From: Mycoemilia scoparia
Taxonomy: Eukaryota > Kickxellomycota > Kickxellomycetes > Kickxellales > Kickxellaceae
Assembly: GCA_027575805.1 (NCBI GenBank)
Contig: JANBPU010000251.1
Location: forward strand, 1 to 22,897
Reading direction: 5' to 3'
Length of the DNA: 22,897 nucleotides
Both the position numbers and the translations under genes were made by a program. Numbering within the stretch: position 1 is the stretch's first letter; the number at the start of each line of letters is the position of its first letter. The notes below the pieces were generated by a model, which saw only the letters and a list, made by a program, of their open reading frames with translations, had not been told where the DNA came from and ran no database searches. Below, one piece after another: positions 16,646 to 22,897 of the stretch.

Positions 16646-19618
16646 TCAAAATGCTGTTATGTTATCATTATGTTTTAGCATTTCGGGATTAACAACAACA
16701 GAAGTAACATTAAAAGTTGGTGACACCCAGACTTCATAATCATCTGGGTTATCAAGATCACCAAACATCTTTAATGCCGAAACCTTGGCCTGATACACTC
16801 CTGGACCAAACACTTCAAATTTAGGCGAAGTAATTGGGGAATAAAATGATGATGATGAAGTGGGTTTAAATATAACACCGTTAATTACTGTTTTAAGGAC
16901 TGGACTTGGAGGTAAGCCTGTATAACTCATGTATGGCGTATATCCAAGTGGAAGATACCCAACTGACGTTTTTGTATCAGCCTCAATTAATTGGATTGTC
17001 AAAAGTTTTGTGGGACGTAGAGATGGAAACATTAAAACCAGACTGTCGGTTCCATTGAGGCTTACTTTTTGTCCTTCTTCTACTATTGGCATATTTGTGA
17101 TGTTGGAGAATAGGATAGGTAACTGGTCTTTTTGGATTGAAAAGTATGGGAGCTCATGATAGTCCCCGATGTATCCCATATATGGTACATTTAGTTCTTC
17201 TACAGTTTCTGCCTCAACAACTTTGGTATGGCTAGTATTTTCCTTGGCTGCTGTCATGGTAATGTATCCGCCGTAATACCAGTGTCCATCTTTGTTGTCA
17301 AGATGCTTGGGTGAACTGATTGTGATGTTTACTTCTCTGGATTGCTGTGGTGGTATTATTAGTTGCTGGTTTTCAATATCAACTCTAGCTGAGCCTCCAG
17401 TATCTGTTATCGGCTTCATGGTAAATGTCCCATTTGGATAGTATGCAGTCACAGACTCTGATGCCTTGTGATTGAGAGATATTGCAAAAGAATCAGTCTC
17501 ATGTAGATTAACCAGAGTAAGGCTCTTTGTGACTCTATCATCATTGGTAAGAGAGTAGTTGAGTGCTAAAGATGTTGGATAGGCCAATATACTAGACTTC
17601 ACAGACCCATAGGCATTAACATAGCCTGAACCCTGTCTGAGAGGCGTAGTCAGATACTCTGAGTTTGTCTCTGATTTTATAGGCTTGGCATGGTTTATAA
17701 GCAAGTCACGCAGTACTTCAGGCTTGATTCCTTGCTTTCCCATTCTTGCCTCAAGCATCAATGCAATAACCCCAGTCATATATGGAGTAGACATTGATGT
17801 GCCAGACATCATTGTATAATTTCCAAGTACTCTTGGAACAGTTGAAAAGATTTGGCCACCCGGAGCCATGATTCCAGGTGCAATGTACAATTCAGGATCG
17901 GGACCCCAAGACGAGAATGTCGATATTTTGTTGCTAACCGGGTTTTCAATGACCAATGGACTATTGCTTGGTGATATATATACTTTTTTGTTGGTTTTTA
18001 AAGTATCCGCCAAGAGCTGACCATGGTCTTTGGTTGTTATAATGTAGGGGATCTTGATCGCGTCACTGATTAATGGCAAAACACTTTCTTTTTCGTTGTT
18101 TGCTACTATTACTGCCATTGCTCCAGCATTCTGAACATTGTACGCCTTATCTAAAAATGTACAGCCTCCTCTGGCCAATAACACTGCTTTGCCCTTCAGA
18201 TCCAGTGTTGATGGGAATCCAAAGCATCCCTGAAAAGCAGGATTATCGTAGAAACTGTCCTCAAGGTTTAAATTGTCAGAGTCTTTGTCGTCACCTGAAT
18301 TAGTGATACCCATGACCAGCTCCACAGGCCCGTCCTTGGGTTTAAATGGATATGATATGTTGCCAATAAACTGACTTATTGTAAAGTTTCTCTCCACAGA
18401 GATTATGTCTAATCCATCACCAACCATATACGGCGACTCATACGACCCAACGTTCAATACACCCTTACCCACAGCTGGCATTCCAGAAGTATAAAGACCA
18501 TGCTCTCCGTCATTACTGTCAGCAGCCACAACCAACATCCCCTTCTTTATCAAATTCTCTGCAGCAATCGAGGTTGGTCCCTCTCTCCATCCACCGCCAG
18601 ATAAGGATATGTTTACAACATCCATTTCGTCATTGTAGGCCATCTCAAGTGCCGCTATAATATCATCATTTGAGATTCCTTTCGGCAAACACCCAGAAAC
18701 GCGATAAATGCCCATAGTTACATTTGGTGCTACGCCATAAACAAGCGGACCCTTCCCAGCAATTATTCCAGCTACATGGGTTCCGTGACCAACACATGGG
18801 TCTTGTGGATCATGATCTCCATCGCCAGCAACAGTAATTTCATGATTTTCTTTAGGCAAGCCATCGCCTCCAATAAAGTCATATCCATACTGGAAGGGGC
18901 ATCCAGGTGTTTTGAAACAACCACCCAATTCTGGATGCATGTAATCGACTCCTGTATCTATGATTCCTACCTTTATTCCTTTGCCTGTCAATCCAAGCTC
19001 ATTGTGTAGTTTATCTACGCCTGTTAGCTTGTGGATGTCCTTGGGCAAAATTCCAGATGGAGATGTCAACTTTCCACTAGAAAAATCAGCTCTCTTTACT
19101 TTTATCGTTTCTTTTCGATTTCCTCTAATCATGAAACTGGAGTTTACATCATGGTTTGATGAAGCTGTATGTGGGGTGATGTTGTGGTTCTTTAGTGAGG
19201 TTTGATATCCTTTGCTTTCCCAGACTCGTTTAACAAATGGTAAAGTTTCAACGAATTGCCTCACCCCAGCAACACCATCATAGAACTGCTCGTTGCCCTC
19301 ATTGTCTTCAACTTGTTGAACAGAGACTCCACTAAACACCCGGCTGTAGGCATACTTTTCTCTTAGTGGTAACTGGTAATGGTTGGCAATTGCCCTGAAT
19401 CTATATATATGTTCTAGAGCTTCGGCTGTATCTGGCTCTCCTGTAAATTCGACTATAAAATTTCGTGATATTTCGTTGCCATGACTTTGGGATATACTAT
19501 TGATATCATGGGGGGTGGCCGATGCATGGGTTGCAAAACTAAATTGCAAAACACATAGTCCAATCACTATAAGAAAATCTAGCCATATGATCTTTGACTT
19601 GAAAAGATGTCTAAACAT
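16646..19618 (-). CDS. Secreted subtilisin-like serine protease (S8) with PA domain
   Basis: 990 aa, intronless. It starts with a signal peptide (about 1-34), then an I9-like propeptide (about 52-137). The S8 catalytic domain runs from about 200 to 670. The catalytic Asp is D221 (VGIIDTGVD), the His is H278 (GHGTHVAG), and the Ser is S608 (SGTSMSTPYMTG); the oxyanion Asn is probably N369. A protease-associated (PA) domain is inserted at about 430-550 (GKAVLLARGGCTF...NAGAMAVIVAN). After about 675 comes an Fn3-like, mainly beta region. This layout matches large S8A enzymes of the Vpr/C5a-peptidase type, secreted and self-processed. Oddities: the usual AAGNDG loop reads AADSNDG, one residue longer, and GTSMATP is GTSMSTP. 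A TATA-like box lies about 85 bp upstream. It likely degrades external protein; the substrate is unknown. Confidence 0.93.
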   Translation of the reverse strand: MFRHLFKSKIIWLDFLIVIGLCVLQFSFATHASATPHDINSISQSHGNEISRNFIVEFTGEPDTAEALEHIYRFRAIANHYQLPLREKYAYSRVFSGVSVQQVEDNEGNEQFYDGVAGVRQFVETLPFVKRVWESKGYQTSLKNHNITPHTASSNHDVNSSFMIRGNRKETIKVKRADFSSGKLTSPSGILPKDIHKLTGVDKLHNELGLTGKGIKVGIIDTGVDYMHPELGGCFKTPGCPFQYGYDFIGGDGLPKENHEITVAGDGDHDPQDPCVGHGTHVAGIIAGKGPLVYGVAPNVTMGIYRVSGCLPKGISNDDIIAALEMAYNDEMDVVNISLSGGGWREGPTSIAAENLIKKGMLVVAADSNDGEHGLYTSGMPAVGKGVLNVGSYESPYMVGDGLDIISVERNFTISQFIGNISYPFKPKDGPVELVMGITNSGDDKDSDNLNLEDSFYDNPAFQGCFGFPSTLDLKGKAVLLARGGCTFLDKAYNVQNAGAMAVIVANNEKESVLPLISDAIKIPYIITTKDHGQLLADTLKTNKKVYISPSNSPLVIENPVSNKISTFSSWGPDPELYIAPGIMAPGGQIFSTVPRVLGNYTMMSGTSMSTPYMTGVIALMLEARMGKQGIKPEVLRDLLINHAKPIKSETNSEYLTTPLRQGSGYVNAYGSVKSSILAYPTSLALNYSLTNDDRVTKSLTLVNLHETDSFAISLNHKASESVTAYYPNGTFTMKPITDTGGSARVDIENQQLIIPPQQSREVNITISSPKHLDNKDGHWYYGGYITMTAAKENTSHTKVVEAETVEELNVPYMGYIGDYHELPYFSIQKDQLPILFSNITNMPIVEEGQKVSLNGTDSLVLMFPSLRPTKLLTIQLIEADTKTSVGYLPLGYTPYMSYTGLPPSPVLKTVINGVIFKPTSSSSFYSPITSPKFEVFGPGVYQAKVSALKMFGDLDNPDDYEVWVSPTFNVTSVVVNPEMLKHNDNITAF

Positions 19619-19700
19619 TCTTTAAAATTGATATGTAGCTCCAATTATATGTTTTTGAAAAAAAATGAACTTGTATCATTATTTTGATAGAGCAGACTAG

Positions 19701-19711
19701 TCTTTTAAATA
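19701..19711 (-). promoter_or_regulatory. TATA-like box of the protease gene
   Basis: TATTTAAAAGA on the minus strand, about 85 bp before the ATG at 19618. The spacing matches the pacifastin-like gene. Confidence 0.45.
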
Positions 19712-20510
19712 CTTAGCGAAAGCTGTACAAAAGGCTTTCCAGTTTGGTCTCATACTAGTTGAATTGAGAGATAAGGATTTTTTCATATGATTTACTAATG
19801 GTTATGACAAATAAATCTATCGGGAACTGTCTATTATGTTGCCACCGATACTGTCTCGTTATAAGCAGAAAAAATGTCCTTTGAGTTACTTGTTCCTTCC
19901 CCTCCCTCCTTCGATTCACCGCTAATCTACTAGCAGGAATATCATTTTAGAGAGTTTACACAGTAAATAATGTGGCTATAATCTAGATATATTTACTAGC
20001 ATCCATTACTAAACACTATCTAGTAAAGAAGAACAAACATGAAAACTTTTGAATACGATGTCTGTCTAATTGTTATATTAAATGGATAAAAATTACGGTT
20101 TTAATGTGGCTGAGGTAGTATAAAAACGCAACTCTGCTAGATCGTTTCTATACATTAAATTTAATGATACTTGTTTATCTGTCATTGGTATTGTAAATCA
20201 CGATAAAAGCCTTTTGGGGTTTTGAAAGCATGTTGATATAAAACCAAATTCAGCTGGTGATAATCAAACAACATGTTTATAATAGTGATATAAAAATCAA
20301 AGATGATGGTTTTGTATTATCATAGTCATCTTTATATATGCCTTTTCTCTAAACTCAATACCAATGACAGAAATACCAGTAAAATCACGCTGTACTAGCG
20401 TTACTTTTAGTAGTCAGTGTTCAGCTGACAGCTTTTTTCAACACAACTGATAAAAGTATATTAACACACAAACTGGTATTAACTATGAAAATTTAAATTT
20501 CAAAGATACT
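19712..20510. other. Protease upstream region with a 13-bp inverted repeat
   Basis: No gene seen. A CT-rich tract at about 19894-19912 reads GGAGGGAGGGGAAGG on the protease coding strand. TGTCATTGGTATT at 20180-20192 is repeated exactly, inverted, at 20357-20369; an inner weaker pair (TGATATAAAACCAAA near 20234, ATGGTTTTGTATTATCA near 20310) suggests a decayed palindromic element. Confidence 0.5.
20180..20369. repeat. Decayed palindromic element
   Basis: Perfect 13-bp inverted ends enclose 164 bp, with partial pairing further inside. The ends are unlike the other element families of the window. It may be an old non-autonomous transposon or a chance hairpin. Confidence 0.4.
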
Positions 20511-20513
20511 ACT

Positions 20514-20613
20514 TGGGTGATTATTTTTTAAGGGCGACTACTTGATAATAATGAACTGTGATCTTCCCTTATAACCAATGGCCACCAAGAGGTATCCTTC
20601 AAAATTATTACCT
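20514..20613. mobile_element. MITE-like element, copy F
   Basis: It begins TTGGGTGATTATTTTTTAAGGG and ends TATCCTTCAAAATTATTACCT, the imperfect inverse. Its right half is, in reverse complement, nearly the same as the left half of copy B (GAAGGATACC, then TTGGTGGC), which shows that the copies lie in both orientations. Confidence 0.6.
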
Positions 20614-20651
20614 GCTTAACCAAATTAAATAAAAAACCCCAAGTTTAAAGC

Positions 20652-20843
20652 TAGGAAAGAAATTATTGAAACCCGTCCACAGATGATACCCATTGTGTGT
20701 GGGTTTGGTGCAAACAATCAGGAAATCCAATCCAATTATAATTAAATGGAAATGGAAATTGGCGGATGAGCAATACTGAGCTGAACATCTACTCCCCACA
20801 CATTGGGCGCCATCTGTGTTCGGGTTTTGATAGTTTCTTTTTG
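20652..20843. mobile_element. Near-palindromic element of a second family
   Basis: The left arm, about 20652-20703 (GAAACCCG, CACAGATG, CCCATTGTGTGTGGG), pairs with the right arm, about 20790-20843 (CCCCACACATTGGGCGCCATCTGTG, CGGGTTTTGATAGTTTCTTT). The match runs over about 50 bp with small differences. The central ~85 bp include CCAATTATAATTAAATGG. There is no coding capacity, and its ends do not resemble the TTTTTGAAGGG family. Confidence 0.55.
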
Positions 20844-21304
20844 AAAAACGATGTATACTTTATTCGTTTTATAAGCAAAAAGAAAATTAATTATAATATG
20901 TCTTTTTATAGTCGATATTTAATAAACCTCTGTCGATTTTTGCTTTGAAATAACTTAATTCTATGCAATACATTAATGAATTTAAACACTGTTATTTGGT
21001 TTAGCTGATAGCTTAAACAACAAAATGGCTTTAAAAAACCAAGAAAAAGCCCACATGGCTGTTTGTTTGTAAATATCCATAATTGTTCAAAAGTCAATCA
21101 ATACTTCATGTTGCCATAAAATAGAGCACTAATAACTACCAACTGAGAGGTCACAGCGGGACATCAACTTAAGATACTATTGTTACTATGAGGTCTATAA
21201 TAAATCACAGGAAAATATTACATCTAAAGCTGATAACATTGATGCTACCCTTTTTAACAAATACCCGTCACTTACCAACCAATTCAAATGCCACAAAGAT
21301 CTTT
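20844..21304. other. Intergenic region, nothing supported
   Basis: AT-rich sequence between the second-family element and the small-peptide gene. No gene, RNA or clear repeat was recognised. Confidence 0.4.
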
Positions 21305-21448
21305 TCAGGGATGTTTACAAAAAGATTTTAGGTACTCATTCTCCGGATTTCTGGCGCACAACAAAAATGGCAATGGTGGGTCTTTCATTGCCTGCGAAAT
21401 TGTTGCCAAAACTAATAATGATGACAATAGTACTGCTTGCAGTTTCAT
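21305..21448 (-). CDS. Possible 47-aa secreted peptide
   Basis: The 47 residues start with a convincing signal peptide (MKLQAVLLSSLLVLATISQA) followed by a 27-residue remainder with two cysteines (LLCARNPENEYLKSFCKHP). The ATG at 21448 is preferred over an in-frame earlier one at 21508, because the hydrophobic core follows it directly and a TATATAAAC element lies about 70 bp upstream. It is on the minus strand, like the protease and pacifastin-like genes. The product could be a small secreted effector-type or defence peptide, or the first exon of a longer spliced protein (a GTAAAC lies within the last codons). I do not recognise a family. Confidence 0.4.
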   Translation of the reverse strand: MKLQAVLLSSLLVLATISQAMKDPPLPFLLCARNPENEYLKSFCKHP

Positions 21449-21515
21449 AGTTAAGAAATAAAAGCAACAGGAGTGTGGGGCTGTAAATCCTGAACGGATC
21501 CAAATCAAACTAGCT

Positions 21516-21524
21516 GTTTATATA
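21516..21524 (-). promoter_or_regulatory. TATA box of the small-peptide gene
   Basis: TATATAAAC on the minus strand, about 70 bp before the ATG at 21448; the same element class and similar spacing as for the other secreted products here. Confidence 0.4.
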
Positions 21525-21841
21525 ATGTTCAAAGAGCACCATTTGCTTGAAAGGCCAAAAACAAAGTAAGCAAGTGAATAAGTGAGTAACAGTAAAGGAA
21601 ATATAAACGGTGTTGTTTTGAATACTCATAACATTCATCTAAAGAAGTTCTATCCAATAAACGCACTACTGTCTATTTGATATTTGTTTCTTTGGGTGAT
21701 GGGAAATGTGTCTTCTAAAAGGGCTATTGAAGGGTTTCCAAGAGAGAAATGTTTACTGATCAATGGTTATCATGTGAGAGTGTGTCCCATTCGTATATTC
21801 ACCTAAATCTCATATCCCTAATGATTTGGATCGATCCACCA

Positions 21842-21963
21842 TATGAGTAATAATTTTTGAAGGGTGAAGGTTTACTAGTAAAACTGGACATCCATTTGGC
21901 TGTGATTGCTGTCCTTATACTCATTGGCCTCCAAAATTTACCCTTCAAAAATCATTACCCATA
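21842..21963. mobile_element. MITE-like element, copy C (best-preserved ends)
   Basis: The left end TATGAGTAATAATTTTTGAAGGG and the right end CCCTTCAAAAATCATTACCCATA match in inverse orientation with few differences over about 27 bp. TA at both outer ends fits a TA target duplication, as in Tc1/mariner-type elements. Interior: TTTACTAGTAAAACTGG is shared with copy A, and CATTTGGCTGTGATTGCTG is shared, inverted, with copies B and E. Confidence 0.7.
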
Positions 21964-22310
21964 TTAGCTGATATTCAAAGTCCTTTAGCTGCCGAATTCT
22001 AAAAAAGAATATTGGTTGTATATAAACACACATAAAGTTTGTTGGATTAATTGCTTCGTCCCAGGATGAATAGTTAAATGTCTTTTGACACAGAAATGGA
22101 TTATTCTAATCCTATCCATCAAACTCATCTGGATTGAAATAATTGGCTAGTAATACCCTGCAGTAATAACAATGTCTTGTTGAAATCCAGACATCTTTTG
22201 TAGGTACATAATATGAAGCATTGGTGATTTTATGGTTGATACAGGTACTGTAGGCACATTTCTATAGTGAAACCACGATTGAGCAAAATCTGCCTAGTTT
22301 TACATTATAA

Positions 22311-22410
22311 TATGGGTGATAACTTTTGAAGTGTACCTTTTGGTGTCCTATTATTATAGCCGCAATCACAGCCAAATGGGCGACCAATCCTTCAGAAATA
22401 TTTTCCCATA
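22311..22410. mobile_element. MITE-like element, copy E
   Basis: It begins TATGGGTGATAACTTTTGAAG and ends CCTTCAGAAATATTTTCCCATA. The interior TACCTTTTGGTGTC and GCCGCAATCACAGCCAAATGG match copies B and C. It is only 347 bp from copy C. Confidence 0.65.
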
Positions 22411-22561
22411 TATTCAAGTAGAATTGCGTTATTATGTATCAAAATTGAAAATATACTAACTAGGGCGAAAACAGGGTTGCAGTCATCTCTATGTTAAGAG
22501 AATGGGAATGCCCACTTGTTAGACTATGTCATTCTGTGTGCGCTCGTTCTTGTTTCACATA

Positions 22562-22725
22562 GAAGAGGTATGAGTTCTGACATGCCGAAGACCTCATACA
22601 AGCGAGACTTTCACAAAACAAGAGAATTATCGTTTAAGAACAAAGGCAAGTCATGTCCTGGTGACAGGTGGCTGAATGGCCAATGCTCAACAAGTAACCC
22701 CATTTCACTGAACAAATGCCATTGA
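22562..22725 (+). CDS. Possible terminal exon of a cysteine-containing peptide
   Basis: A strong-looking acceptor (pyrimidine-rich, ending TTTCACATAG at about 22552-22561) precedes an open frame ending in TGA at 22723-22725. It encodes KTSYKRDFHKTREL, with a dibasic KR that could be a processing site, then a tail with three cysteines (SCPGDRW, GQC, NKCH). No ATG-containing first exon could be identified with confidence, so this may be chance; an internal ATG at 22570 is the alternative start. Confidence 0.2.
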
Positions 22726-22897
22726 AAACTGCCCCTCCACTATACCACCAAAACTTTATCTAGAATCTACGCACAGAAAAATTCAGAAATCTATAGCAGA
22801 TGACATTGATGCGTGTGTGGGTGTGGGTGTCTGGTTGCAACTGCCACCTTTCTGTAATTCAACAGGCAGCAGATGGTGCTAATCCGATGGGAATAAG
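22726..22897. other. Right edge of window, no gene seen
   Basis: It contains a short GTGTGG-rich run near 22811-22830. Too short to judge. Confidence 0.3.

Noticed and set aside
19905..19920. TTCGATTC resembling a tRNA B box
   Set aside because: No matching A box or cloverleaf at the right distance.
22811..22835. GTGTGG-rich run as a telomere-like repeat
   Set aside because: Only about three irregular units, inside ordinary sequence.

Overview
The window looks like nuclear DNA of a fungus, AT-rich outside the genes. The signs are: spliceosomal introns of about 93-131 bp with GTAAG-type donors; TATA boxes roughly 50-90 bp upstream of many start codons; AATAAA sites after several stops; and core eukaryotic genes (Sec61 beta, Sam50, the tRNA-splicing endonuclease catalytic subunit) beside an Lcl3-type membrane nuclease, a family known mainly from fungi. 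An early-diverging (zygomycete-grade) fungus is my inference; no marker here fixes the species. I saw no rRNA, tRNA, CRISPR array or autonomous transposon.

Layout. (1) Positions 1-3.9 kb hold two tandem copies of a gene for a membrane-anchored protein with a C-terminal C4C4-like RING. The first copy is cut by the window edge. The last ~300 bp of the two copies are identical, while a short linker has diverged almost completely. (2) Positions 4.6-7.0 kb hold two intronless genes I do not recognise (337 and 191 aa). (3) Positions 7.3-14.3 kb are a compact housekeeping block: a mitochondrial C6orf136/DUF2358-like protein (-), an Lcl3-like nuclease (+, three exons), the outer-membrane assembly protein Sam50 (-, two exons), Sen34 (+) and Sec61 beta (-, four exons, the first holding only the start codon). 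Sam50 and Sen34 share a divergent promoter region containing a perfect 10-bp palindrome. (4) Positions 14.9-22.9 kb are gene-poor and repeat-rich and encode secreted products, all on the minus strand: a pacifastin-like cysteine-rich protein, a 990-aa subtilisin-like protease with a PA domain, and a possible 47-aa secreted peptide.

Five short inverted-repeat elements with related ends (outer TATGGGTAAT, inner TTTTTGAAGGG) are scattered at 1.4, 15.0, 20.5, 21.9 and 22.3 kb. They look like one non-autonomous transposon (MITE) family, probably with TA target sites. A second, unrelated near-palindromic element lies at 20.65-20.84 kb.

The most interesting points are the pacifastin-type protein next to a large secreted subtilase, the paired loss of two cysteines in its second repeat, the gene-conversion pattern of the RING duplicates, and the MITE family.
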